Shown: positions 1-13,200 of the stretch, piece after piece
Layout of the letters: each line of letters starts with the position of its first letter
Position numbering within the stretch: position 1 is the first letter of the stretch
NCBI GenBank assembly: GCA_008931825.1
Contig: QXVZ01021957.1
Location: 1-33,907 of the forward strand
DNA: 33,907 nucleotides
Direction: 5' to 3'
DNA from: Phallusia fumigata
Lineage: Eukaryota > Chordata > Ascidiacea > Phlebobranchia > Ascidiidae
Made by a program: the position numbers and the translations under genes
The notes under the pieces: model-generated
What the model was told of the DNA's origin: nothing
Seen by the model: the letters and a program-made list of their open reading frames with translations, nothing else
Database searches by the model: none

Positions 1-1189
1 GTAAGGGTAAAGTTCGGCATGGTACCTTGTAGCTTTGTTCTCAGCCACAAAATACAATTTCTCGTTACGTAGCTTCACATAAGTGGGAACTGTAAAAGGG
101 CTGCCTGCCGGATAATTTTTGCCTGGAGAGTCGAATTTCACCTGCGGACCTTAGGTTGCCAACCCTTGATTTGGGACATGCAAGAAGCGAACATTAAAAA
201 AGTAGCTTGGAACAACAGTAGTTGGGCGATAGAGGTCATGGCCGGAAAGTGCATAATGGCCGATAAAAACCAAAATATATTTTTGTTTGGTATCCGATCC
301 TGCAGAAATCCTAAATAGTGAAATGCAAGTTTAATGTGATAGTTCTAAATCGATTTGAGACAAAGCCTCCTTTCGCCGTTCTAAATTACTATTCACGTGC
401 GCAGACTCATGCCATATCGCTATCAACTTAACACGCAACAATCGAGTCACGTTTCAACAGAAATTCAGTTGCGTTGCGTGTCATGAATCCGAAGCTAGTG
501 GTGATTAAACCAGACACGGATAAGACTTATATTTTGTTGGACTTTACGCCGCTGTTTTGAAGCTCCGTTGTAATTATTTCCGTGTTTCGTTGTTGCAGAA
601 ACTTGTTGAACGATTTATCTCTCGTGTTATGACACCACGCTCATCTAGTTTCGGTTCGTCTTTTTTCTGCGAAAATATGACCTATAAATTGTTTGCAATG
701 TGTAGCGTTTGGTGCAGAAAGCTTGCTTCCAGGTTGATTTTGACATGTTTTTTTGGTAATTTTCGAAAAATTATGATGATGGGTTTAGTTCTGCGAAAAA
801 GGCTACAATTTCCTTAGTTGGACGTGCAAACATATTGATGTCCGAATGTGGTAATTTAGAGTAGTTTTGTTTTATTATTTCAGCAGTTTCCTAAAACTAT
901 TATGCGTTCTATTTGGGCAAGTACTTTAAATTTTGAGGCCGTATTAGAAAAATTATAGTTTCCAAAAGTATTTTCAAAAATAACAAATGATTCTTAAGCA
1001 ATAATTTTTTTTGTCAACAATTTTTTATTTCTCGTTATGGCATAATAGGAAAATAACATTACTTATTCTTAATTTCTCTTTCTCGGACGTCTTTAACCGC
1101 ACTTTGACCACAGAACAGGTTTCAGTAACTCTGGCACGAAGCAATGTTTAATCAATTCGCCGGAATGTGCTGAATAAAAACGCCCCTGT
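1..1189. other. Upstream region of the CLCA gene, no convincing gene
   Basis: I see no conserved protein, RNA gene or clear TATA box here. The only mildly protein-like stretch is a 25-codon ORF at 483-560 on the + strand (starts MNPKLVVIKPDTDK, ends TGA). It is too short to support without expression data. The stretch from 960 to 1080 is T/A-rich and could include the promoter of the CLCA gene. Confidence 0.4.
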
Positions 1190-1211
1190 TTCGACTGTTG
1201 CAGAGTCTAAG
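1190..1211 (+). promoter_or_regulatory. Splice acceptor just before the CLCA start, possible spliced-leader site
   Basis: A pyrimidine-containing tract ending in ttgcag (AG at 1202-1203) lies only 8 nt before the ATG at 1212. No matching 5' coding exon is visible upstream. This arrangement fits either a 5'-UTR intron or SL trans-splicing, which is common in Ciona. It also argues for the ATG at 1212 over the in-frame ATG at 1167, which would lie in the removed outron and would place a polar stretch before the signal peptide. Confidence 0.45.
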
Positions 1212-4200
1212 ATGAATTTGTGCAAGCATCTTATCGTTGTCGTTTTACTTTGTTCAGTCTTCAGTCAGATTGGGGCCGTACAAAACCTCGTAACTTTAAA
1301 AGACAATTTTTACAGTGGAATAGTGGTCGCTATTCATCCGGACGTACCGGAAAATGCAACTCTCCTTGAAAAAATTAAAGTAAGCTCTTTTTACCAATGT
1401 ATAAATATCCAAGCGTATATTATTTCAAAAGTAAGGTCATCGCAGGAGCTGGTGACGAAGGCCTCATCCGCTTTATACGTGGCAACCCATCAACGCGCTC
1501 ACTATGGCAACGTAGATATCCTGGTGCCTGCGACCTGGACGAAAGGAAATTACGATGAGACGATCTCAATCAACTATGAACAGGTAAAGTTCGAGACTTT
1601 ATTGCTTGTTAGTTGGGCGACAAAGTGTTCTGGGTTTTGGTTGCGCTAATATTTCGGCAAATTATCCGTGTGTAATTGGGTGCCGTTTGGTTGAGTTTGT
1701 TTCGCTTGTTGACAGTGAATAAGTAGTGACACGTAAGCTATTAAAAAAATAGTTGGTTGACGTCGAATCATTATAAAGTGGAGCGCTGAATTGCTGAGTC
1801 ATGGCAGGACGTGAAATGCCGAGTAATGAAAATTGGCCGGACAAAGCCAGTGTCTACATACGCAATAATTTAGGAAATCAAGAGTGCAAAAAAACAAAAT
1901 GTTTGCAAACATTTAATCTGACAAGACTTGATTTATCTACTTTTTGTATTAACACAAAAGCTTTACAGAACATGTACACCCTGTTTGGTACAATAGCGTA
2001 GCCAGCCCAAAATTGAGACAATATTTAACCTACCTTAATGTACAATATGTGCACTGCCCCTCACGTTCCCTGGTTGCGCCTATGGTTTGGTATCAGCAAA
2101 CGGAAGAAAAAGATGAGGGTAAAAGATTTTTCTATGGTTAATACCACCCAGCCAAACGCTATTCATCCTCTATGTTTGGCAAACAAACTTGTTAAATTCA
2201 AAATACAATTGTTTTTGTTTTAGTCTGATATCAGGATCGCGGCGCCAATCCCTGGTAATAAAGACGAACCTCACGTTGTTCAGCCCGGAGGATGCGGGGA
2301 ATTTGGGGATTATATGCATCTGACACCGAACTTCATCACGGACCAGGCACTGGAGGGCGCCTTTGGCGAGAAAGGTTTGGTGTTTATCGGAATTTATTCC
2401 TCGTAAATTAAACCTAGTTGGCGTTTACGCTGCAATGTTTGACCCTGTGGCTGTAGGACAGTGTTTCTCAAACTTTTTTCGAAACCATGGCTTTAGGAAG
2501 GTTTGTTAGACTTTCGACACACCAGCGATAGAAATTTATTAAACATGTTTATTATTAAATTTTTATTTATCGACACAAAAACAGTTTGGCTATGAAACAG
2601 AATTATTGTGCGATGCCTTTGGAAAATCGAAACGACCCACTAGAGTTCGCAACGCACACTTCGGCTATAGAACTGATTTGTTTCTGCGCTGTCTTTCTAA
2701 GACCACTGGTAACAGAACATTTGTATGCGCCGTTTTTTAACCGTTTTGGTAACATATTGTTGGCCGCTTGTACCATAAAAAGTGATGATGCACCTACACA
2801 AAAAACGTCATTATTTGTTGGTTTTTACCCGCCAACCTTACGACTTGCACACAACTATGAAGTTCTGCCATCAGCTTCATTACTATAGCCCGGGACTCGA
2901 ATGGTGAAACAAACCCGTTACTTAATGACCCGTGTGGTCGGCGCCTTGAACACGCAAGGTTGTTGGTTCGAAACCCGTCTCGATGTCTTGTGCTTCACTC
3001 ATGGGGTACTGCTCCAACCCAGCGAAACCAGATGGGCTAAATCTAATTAAAATTATATATTGATCTAACCCCTTTTTTTTAGGAAAAGTTTTTGTCCACG
3101 AGTGGGCGCATTTGCGCTGGGGAGTCTTCGACGAATATCCCACTGGAAAAAACCCGAAGTTCTACATTGACAAAGATAAGAACCTGCAAGCGACCAGGTT
3201 AAATCAAATTCTCTTTTTAACTGTTTATTTTTTACTTTTGGACAAAAATTATACGTTCTTAATGTACACAGAACTTCATAATTTCAGTTAGCGAAAAGCA
3301 CGTTTTCGTAAATGAACTGTTGTTAACTAAATTATGCTTTTAAATGTACTCTTTATCGTGCATTAAACAACGACAAACCAATACCCCGCCTAATACTGCA
3401 ATAAGGACCACGCAGCCAATTGGATCATTGTGATTTCAACCAAGGGTGGCAGTACGGTACGGTACGTATGGGTTTGTGTGTACCTTGTTACGAAGAGCGT
3501 ACCGTTCCACTGCACTGTACCTTTGATGATTTTTGCTGCATGCCGTAGCGTAACAACGTACCGTACAACCATCCTTGGTTTTAATACACCGTCAAAGCAC
3601 CGATATATTTGATCTTTTCACGCAGATGCCCTCTAAGTATGGAGGGAAGGCATTATGTTATTGATTTCGCCACTGGCCGAGCTTCGCATTGTCAACTCGA
3701 TAAAGAAACGAAACTTCCCAAGTCACCCGACTGTCAGTTCCTCCCCGGTCGTCACCCTGGATCGGCCTCTATGATGTCACACATACGTCGTAATGTGAGT
3801 AATTGAGATGTTTTAGTCGATTTTGGCTCTAAAATAGTCGAAATATTTGCACTGTAGACTTAGATTTGTTTCGAATTGGCTAACAGCAGAAATGTTAGTT
3901 TGTTTAAAACTATCGTTTTTCTCTTTTATTATGTATTAAACTCAAATTTAGCAGTTATTGTAAAACCTTCTAACAACAGTTCTAAAAGGTTTAACAATGG
4001 TTTTGTGATTAAACAAGTAAACATGAATAGACAAAAGAAAAAAGGAAATCAAAATGTGAGTTTCTGGTTTACAACAAAAAAATATGTTTCGTTTTGAAAC
4101 TTTTACCACACATAGGTAGAAATCTTACCCACTACTCTCTATCGCCCTCCACAGGTTGCCCACTTCTGCCACGATGACGCAAACGACCCGGATAACAAGC

Positions 4201-7200
4201 ACAACCCATTTGCACCCAACGACCAAAACCGACTGTGCAACTTACGGAGCACTTGGGCGGTCATAAGCGAATCACGTGACTTTTTGGGGGCGGCCAACCC
4301 CCCCAATCCGGCCCTGGCCGATCATACCCCCACTTTTCGCGTTCTAGTCCCCCAGGCCTACCGAAAATTTGCGTTGGTTTTGGACACCTCAGGAAGCATG
4401 TACGGGGTACGTAAATTTTTTGAACTCGAGCTTCACTTTTCCCTTGTATATTATGTTTATCATTCGTATTGTTGGCTTCGGTTTAATCATGTCGATAAAA
4501 AAATTAGAAAGTAGCCGAGGTTAAATAGATAATTAACTACAATACCTTTGTGAAAAACGTCGAACTGTGCGTAGAACTGTATACAACGTGTATAATTTAC
4601 TTTGTGGGTTTGCACTCAAAATGCCTTAAACCATCTTGAAATTTGAGGGTAGCAGGGTACATTCTCAAATGCTGACAGAATCCGTCGGTATCAAACTTAA
4701 GGAATATATATTTCGTATCGTCAGTTCTAAAAAAAGTGCAAAATCGGACATAAATAAAATGATAGAGACCAAACACTAGGAAGCAGAAACGCATCAAGAC
4801 GAGTGTCAAGAATTTGCAAAGAGTTGAAACGTTCTCAAACCCAGCAGAATCTGGCGAGACTGAAGATAAAAATCTATAACTAAACCTACCTTAAGATGTC
4901 ACAGGTTTAAGTTGTCAGAGTTATATCTATCCCCCGTTATAACCCGTTTATCTTATCACTGGGATTAACCTATGCATTTTTTTCATATTGCGAGTTGCTA
5001 GAGGGTTGGCTTAGTATCGCAAGACGTACACCAAGGACAGATGAATCTGGGCAGCTCTGTCGGTAGAACGTCAGGAAAGGCTTTAACTTCGAGTTTGTCA
5101 TTTATCACCTTGTAAACCTACTCATTTTCCATACAGGACCGTTTAGTTGAAATGAGGCAAGCAGTTCAAACTTTTATCCAGCAAGCCCTTCAATTTGGAA
5201 ACAAGGTGGCAGTTGTCGAATTCGCTTCATTCGCATTTTCATTGACAAACGGTCTTGTGGATGTCGATACAGCCGAAGATAAGCAAAACGTGTTGGATAC
5301 TATTCAAGTTGTTGCTGGAGGGGGGACATGCATTGGTTGCGGAATAAATGAGGCTCTGGGGGTAAGTACAAAAAATCGGGTTGATTTTTAAAATGACTAG
5401 TAAAAAAATAATAGGTAACCGTATTTTTCATAATAAAGTACCAGGTCCATTGATGTCATAAAGTTGTTTGTCGGTATTCAAATTAGGCCCTTTTTTCAAT
5501 GGTGAGAAAATCCAAAAAAATACCTCATTAGACACATTTATTAAACATTGGATGGCTTTATTTCCTTCACATCGACGGAAAGGAGGTGTTGGTCGCTAAA
5601 TGCCATTGTTACTTTAGGGGTACCCTGGGTGAATAACTCCTGGTTTAGATGTTGTTTAAAATATTTTTGAAACTTGTTTCTGTTCAGGTTTTAACTGGAG
5701 CTGATGGCACCGACACCTGTGGTGATATTATCGTGTTTACTGACGGTGAAGAAAACCAGGCGCCGTATGTGGAATCTGTCAGCCAAACTGCAATTGATCG
5801 GGTAATGCATCCACAGTTGATTCCTGTTTTTTTCAAACACTATTTATTTATGAGCAGTAGACACTGTTTCGAACTGTAAGGTCTTATTAGTGCACCAGGT
5901 GACAGGACATTGTCCGTTTAGGCTAGTCTGGCCAAATCGAACAGATGACGTGAGGCATGGCTTTTCAGCCTGATACTCACAACAAACTGGAGTGCAGTAA
6001 TTTGGCTAGACTAGCCTAAACGGCCAATGTTCTTTCACCAGCTGCACTGATGAGACCTTACCCCCCCCCCCCGTGTGCACTGTCTGCAGCTCACAAAATC
6101 AATATTGGCTTTCTGCTGTTCTATTTATTTAAGTTTAGCATTTGTACATGCCATTAGTGTATTTCGATTGGTAAAAAATGAACGAAATAATGTACGCGAT
6201 GATCCGATTGCTGGCAACACTATAATGTGAATGAGCAAGATTTTGCTCATACAAGCTGTATATGTAGACTGTAAGCTGTATCCCACGTTTCAAAGTACAG
6301 AAACAATGGTTTAAATATCTTACTATTAAAATTTGAAACATAATTAAATCAAGATGTTTGCTTCAGGATCATAACATTATTATCATAAAGAGTAAAACAA
6401 CTTCAACAAAGAAGTAAAGAAGATGTTAAAAAAAATACTGGCTCTGATTGTTCTTCGAAGCGCATAACGACAACACTGTTACAAAGATAACGCGACGGAA
6501 GATAAATAAAAAATAGTTGTGAAACATAAACATTGACCAAACCTTCACCACTATGGCATCTTCTTTACTTTCAGAAATGCACTGTCCATTCGATTTTCTT
6601 CACAGCGGGTGGCAATCTCGCTTTGAAAGCTTTGAGCGACGCAACCAATGGAAAATGGTTTTTCGGTTTGGATAAAAACCTTGCAGCATTAATCGGAGCT
6701 TTCTCGAAGCTAGCGAACCGGAACGATGGCATCAAGAAAGGTGGCGTTACACAGGTCGGTAGAATATCGAATATCTACAGATTCGAATCTTTAAACATCT
6801 CATAAGATTCGAACCTAATTCTTTTCGGGATTTGAAATCCTATAAAGTTAGAAAACAAAATTTCAAAAAAAAAATTTCAAATCTAAAAGATTCGAATCCT
6901 TTGGTATCCAAATCCAGATATGCAGGATTTTTTTGGTGTTTTTTACAACTGAATGAAATGATGCAATAGCTGTATTTTAAATGATCTGAAATGATTTTTC
7001 TTACAACAAACCTGTTTTTGACTTTCAGCTTGCTCAAGAAACTTTCAAAGCTGAACCTTACAAAAAAATAAGTCGGAACGTCGACATTGATGGTTCGGTT
7101 GGCAAGGAAACGACCTTTCAATTTTCTTGGCTTTCTGCCACTACACCAGGTCAACATACTTTTAATCATTTCACGTTTTATGTGTAGCCCATGTATAAAA

Positions 7201-10200
7201 TGTATCAATCAATGTTAATACTAATAGCTTTCTCATACAGGGGGTAAAAAAGTAATTTTTACGTTTCCTTGTGGAAATCGTCCTTTTAAGGAAATCGTTT
7301 TCGTATTATTTTAGAACGCTAAACTCTGTTCTAGATTCAAAAATGTCAATTTCAACAGGGAATGTTTAAACTTGAAACAAAAAAACATATTCTATGCTTT
7401 ACCTTTCAGAGGTTGAGCTGACCGCCCCGGACAAATGCAAGCACTCAACAAACCCCGTAGTGGCCGCCAACAGCTGTCCCGGTCATCCGCTAGGTGTCAC
7501 TAATGTAGACCTAAAGACCATCACGTTCACCATACCAGATATTGCGCAGGTGTGTACCTTATGTCATGTTTTAAAATGTTTTGTACCTATACCATAGGCC
7601 GGGGGTGTCCAAACTTTTTTCGATGAGGGCCAATTTTAGTCGGGTTAAGGCGCCCGCGAGCCTTACCGGAGTTTCAACCATAGAATTAGTACGCAAATAC
7701 ATGGCTGCACAACGATCACCAGCTTTATGAGATTCGTGTTGCGCCAGTACCATATACTCTTTCTTCTCGCCGATAAATCCGTGAAAACCATGGAAAGCTT
7801 TTGCGTGAAGTCATAATTAAGTCGTTTCACACCAGAAGCTTTATCAAAACTTTTGCGGCCCATGTTCAACACAATTTGAAACCACAGCCGTGGGCCACGT
7901 GAAATGGCGTCGCAGGCAGCACTTTGGACACCCCTGCCATAGGCCATTCATTTTTTAGACGAACGTGCATTTTTAGCCTCAGCCGTGGTGCATCACTCAG
8001 ACAAAAGGTTCCCAACATTTTTAGTGTCCTGTACCCTTTCGGCGATTTTATTGCAAGCTGTGGACCCTTTAATAAAACCAGATATAAACATGTTTGTTTA
8101 GAGGACTCAAATCTTATGATACCCGGTGTCCCAGTTTCTAAAGTTGCGATCGATTAGTCGTCTTTTGCAAGTCAGATCATAACGGGGGGTATGTTTATTT
8201 CGCTATTTGCATCTTATGCATCCCACAAAAAGCTCTCCGTGGAACCCCGGCTGAGACCATTGTTTTATTTTCTTCAAAGTGGAATCGATCATAATGGGGG
8301 TCGGATAATAGACTTTTTTGCAGCTTAGGCCTTTTTGTGTTTTTAATTTATTTTGTTTTGGTCGGTCAGTATTTTAGAACTGGCTGGTAGTGTTTATAAA
8401 TGTTAGCGATAAACCAATCAAAGCGCTTTGGTTAACTCCGAAAAACTTTGTTTTAGCGCGGAAAGTGGTTTTATGACGTCACAACCACTGTACAAGATTC
8501 CGTCACAGTGACGGTTACGTCGAAGGCGCCGAACGATAAGGTTGAACCAATCGTTGTGGATTCATCGTTTGTTCAACCGAAAAAGGGAGCCCCAGTTATT
8601 GCAAGAGCTCGTGTAAGTACAGACTGGCCGAATCTGTGTTTTGGTGGCTTGATTTGGGATGACAAAATAAACATATTTTATAATTTCTAATGACATTTTT
8701 TGTCAAGCATCCTCATTTTCCAGGTCGTAATACTCGAACCAGCTTATCAAATCAATGCTATTTACTGCTTTTCACGAAAAAATACATTAAATAATGTGCA
8801 GAATTGAGTTAAATCTATTGGCCATTTTGCCATGATTATTTTATGTCGTAATACAAACACTTAACAACCCAAGTACAAAATTGGCGTATCGTCTTACTGC
8901 GCAGAAATCCACTTTAAATGTTTGTGAAAAGTCCCAACTTTTTTTCGGTTTTAACGTTTTAACCATTTGACCTGACACGTTAAAAAAACTTTATTTCTTA
9001 AATTTTTGCATTGAGTTTGACCTTGATCCTCGGAGTTTTACTTTCTTTACTTAGTTCATATACTGGTGCTGTTGGATCGCTTTTGATTTCTGACCCCAAG
9101 CGAAGTAAAAAAACTGATCTTTACTTTAACAGATCTCAAGAGGGGGTTCCCCGGTTCTCAATGTGGAAGTGACGGCGGAAATTCAGACACCCGGCGGCCA
9201 AAAGTTCAAGATCAAGTTGCTCGACAAAGGCTCAAGTAAAATGCCGAATATTCGTGATCTTCTACAGGCAATGCCTTGGCGCAGCAAAAATTTTTCCAAC
9301 CCAGATACTCACAAACTTGAACAGCACGTTTTACACAATTATGCTCCATTTGCGGTCGCTTGACATTTGCCACAAACATTTTTAATGTATTTTGTATCTA
9401 ACTTTAGTGTCTAGACAAACGTTAAAAGTGAATATTTGGACTAGCGAAAGCAAAATAAGATATCTGTGACAAGGGGGAGGTGGGTATATACTCTTTCTAA
9501 TTACGCGTGTAAGCACATCGACATCTGCTGTGTCTAAGTTGTTTGTAATTGGTTGGACTATATCAATAAAACTGGTCTTTTACACTTATAGGTCCTGACA
9601 CCAAGGCGAACGACGGGATTTATACAAAAGCGTTCGCTCAAAGTAAAACTCCTGGCCGATATAGTATGCAGGTGAGAATAGCGATGTGCAATATACATTA
9701 TAAGAAAACAAAGATTTATAGAATCATACAGTTTTTGTCGAGTCGTAATTTTCCAATCCTTTTCGATTACTTTCTGCGTTCTGTGCTCTATGTGTTTTGA
9801 TGTTATCATGAACAAACATAAAACTGTGATAATCTGCTACCAACCAAACAGCAAAACGATTTTCTACGCTTCAAAAAATTGTCCGTTTTACTCTTCCACC
9901 CAGGGCGGGAATCGAACCCGCGTCTTAAGATAAGATCGCACTAACTTTAAACTTTCCTTTTCAGGTGACTGTGAGTAATTCTGGGCCTGTAGCGCCGTCA
10001 AAGCAAGCTGCAATTATTGTGTCACGTGCCGCCTTTAATTTCGGGGAAATCACCGAAGATGGTGAGAAAGTAAAAAGGGACTTGGTGTATAAATGTGCGA
10101 ACTACATTACCTACAAAGTTTCAAACTTTTGCTGCAATTGTTATCAGGATTTGGTTACTTTGTACAATATATTGTTTGGAACTGTGTCAAAATAAATTAG

Positions 10201-13200
10201 GTGGTTTAAATAAGAATGTGGAGTTGGTACTGATAGCTTTAGCGTTAGCATTCCTGTTATTGTGTGTGACGGCAAAATAGTCGATTAGTTTGTACCTTCG
10301 ACTTACTCTCGAAAGCTAATGATTAAAATCCCTATTTTTATGGTTTCACTTTTTCCATTGCTGTTACATAAATAATTGCAGTCTGAATGGAGTCACCAGC
10401 TTCATAATTGAGCAAAAATCTTTTAGCAAACTGGAATATCTTGAAGTAATCTTAAAGACTCGTATATTTTTAGGACTGGTTGATCTGAACCCGACTGGTG
10501 ATACCCATCTGCCGGGACCAACTCCAGCGGCGAATTTAACAGACATCGGTAACTTCACGCGGATTGATACGGCCGCCGGTTTTGAAGTTGAACCACCGGA
10601 GTAAGTTTATGGATATCAGCAGCTTTTTCATGCGCGTTTACTAAAAAAATGCAAATACACATTTTTTGGGAGCTCCGCACACTGATCTGTTCACATTTTT
10701 TTAAACACACCGAAATATTCGTAATATTAAAACGTATTTTTTTAAATTCGTAATTTTTTTTGGAAAAGCTTTCTTACATTTAGTTTATATAACGATTTTG
10801 TCGTTATTTTGATGATCTGACCCACATGGTTACGTGTCAACTTTACACCAATCAGAGACCCGGCTGATGCGGCACGTGACACGTTTGCACCGGAGCGTAT
10901 CACCGATCTTGTGGTTGTACAGCGCGACACCAATGACAAAACAAAGGGAATTGTTCTCCAGTTCACAGCACCCGGAGATGACGCTGATTTTGGAAACGGT
11001 AGGAAATCAACTTACTCCGCTTTTCTGTTTGGGAAGTTTGCACTGTTATACCTGCTAGTTTTATTCATATACTATGTATTTGCATAACAGACCCCTTTAC
11101 TCCCAATACTCTAACCTTCCTATTTTTGTTAATTGTGTAACGCAATGTTCTGATCTGCAGACAGTGCACACTGTTTCAACCTGTAAGGTCTCATCAGTGC
11201 AGCTGGTGATAGGACATTGGCCGTTTAGGCTAGTCTAGCTTAAATGCCCTTTTTATTCGCTCGTTACTTTTTCTCATTTACTTCCCTTTTCTACTCTTTC
11301 TTCGCTAATTTTCCAAGGTTAAATAGCTTTTTATTTCCACTTTCTCCATAAGATGCATTGACTTTTTTTACACTCTACACCCACTCTACACACTTTATCA
11401 GTTAAAGATAAGCAAAGCTGTGACACATTGTACACATTCAGTTGGTTTATCCACCCATTAGTGATCAATTTAACCTCAAAAAAACAGCAAACATTTTTTT
11501 AGCAACGCGATATGAGATCTGCTACACGTTCGGAAATGGGCTTGACCTCATCACCAACTTCACAAACCAAAACTGCATCGATCAACCACTAGTGGGCGAT
11601 GTTAACACACCGTTTGAAGCTGGAACCATCGAACAGTTTGTTGTCCCACTTCCCAACTTCACCATCGCTGAAGGACTCACTGAATTGATGTGAGTTGCAG
11701 CGTTTTTTAATATTTTTTTGTTAGAATCTGAATGCTGACGAAACCAGTTAATCGCATATTCCATTTGCCAAGATTTTTTGTGCTTAACCGATATGTGTTC
11801 GTCTAGTCTCCGTCTTATAAAGGAATACACCTTATTAGCACAAGTTTTTATTTGCTATTCGCCACATTTGGTTCTACCGCACCTTAAATGCCCAAAAGCG
11901 CAAGTTCAAACTTTTAAGAGTAAAGTTTGTGTTGAGCACACATGAAATAACCTGCGAACCGAGTTTGTTGTTGTCACACGGTATACGTGATTTTCGCGTG
12001 TTTTATACGAAAGCTTGTTTTAACACAAACGGCTTCAAACGAATTGGATGAAAAAAAGCTTCGTCCGCACACCGGGCACCGCCATAAAAGCTGGCGTCTC
12101 CATATTTCGTGGATTTCATCCCTAGCTGTCGCTCGTTTCGCGAAGAAACATTGCAGTTAACGTCGTACACTTTGAAATTGAAAATTGTGCGATTAAGTGA
12201 TAGACGCTACGAGAATTTATGTTAATTCAACTAATTTTTTTCTAAATTAACAATTATTTTTAGAGATTTTAAAGCATCGCGCTTAATTGCACAAAGCTCG
12301 TTCGAAAACCCGCTTCATGCGTCAAACACCAACTGTATTCACTACAAAAACGAAACGTAGATGAAACACAAATCGGAAATTTTGTTAATGCCAACAGTTA
12401 ATAAGATATTGTGAACCATAAGGGCAGTTCTGAAACTAATCTTGTTGTTTTCTGTTTTTTACAGAATCGCTTTCGCTGTTCGTGCATTTGATGAAAGTGG
12501 AAATGTCGCTGAACCTTCAAACATAGGTTTTGTGAGTTTTTTCCTTGAACCCCCGGAAATCCCCGATGTACCCNGTTTTGTGAGTTTTTTCCTTGAACCC
12601 CCGGAAATCCCCGATGTACCCACGGACCCCGTTCCTGTGGTTACAAGAACCCCCGTAGCCCCAACCACCGTGACCCCAACAACTGTGGTTTCTGTGGTAA
12701 CAAGAACCCCAGTGCCCCCAACAACTGTGGCCCCCGTGACCCCAACGACTGTGGTTCCCGTGGCAACAAGAACCCCAGTGCCCCCAACGACTGTGGCCCC
12801 CGTTACCCCAACGACGGTGGTTCCCGTGGTAACAAGGACCCCAGTGCCCCCAACGACTGCGCCAACCCCAGAAGCAAACGATGGTAAGATTTAAAAAATA
12901 TGATTGCTCGTGTTAAGTTAAGCATCTAAAATTGAATCAAAAATTAATGTTGTCATCGTTATTACGAATGACAGAAACGACTTAATAACTGCATAAGTTA
13001 TTTTATTTTCAGTTTTGATGCGACTGATTAACATAATTTGAGTTGAGAGTTTTTTTTAGTCGAACGCATTCAGTATTTCAGTGAGGTGACGTTCATCAAA
13101 ACGTTAAGTGTGTTTTTCAATGCACTCGATCATGTCTTATCTCATTCTGACCAGGGTTGCAGAGTAGAAAGGTATTTGACTCCGACTCTAGCAATACTAG

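Noticed and set aside
1167..1211. Upstream in-frame ATG for the CLCA protein
   Set aside because: It adds a polar stretch before a clean signal peptide and lies before a likely acceptor at 1203.
2586..2888. 100-residue + strand ORF
   Set aside because: It lies in a CLCA intron beside a hAT-like end, has no domain and no phase-compatible splice role.
6061..6072. Run of 12 C as a regulatory motif
   Set aside because: It lies inside one arm of a MITE and is absent from the other copies, so it is a simple repeat.
6840..7208. 122-residue - strand ORF
   Set aside because: Antisense shadow across the CLCA exon at 7029-7149 and low-complexity intron.
7663..7947. 94-residue - strand ORF
   Set aside because: It sits almost wholly in the non-autonomous hAT element and shows no transposase motif.
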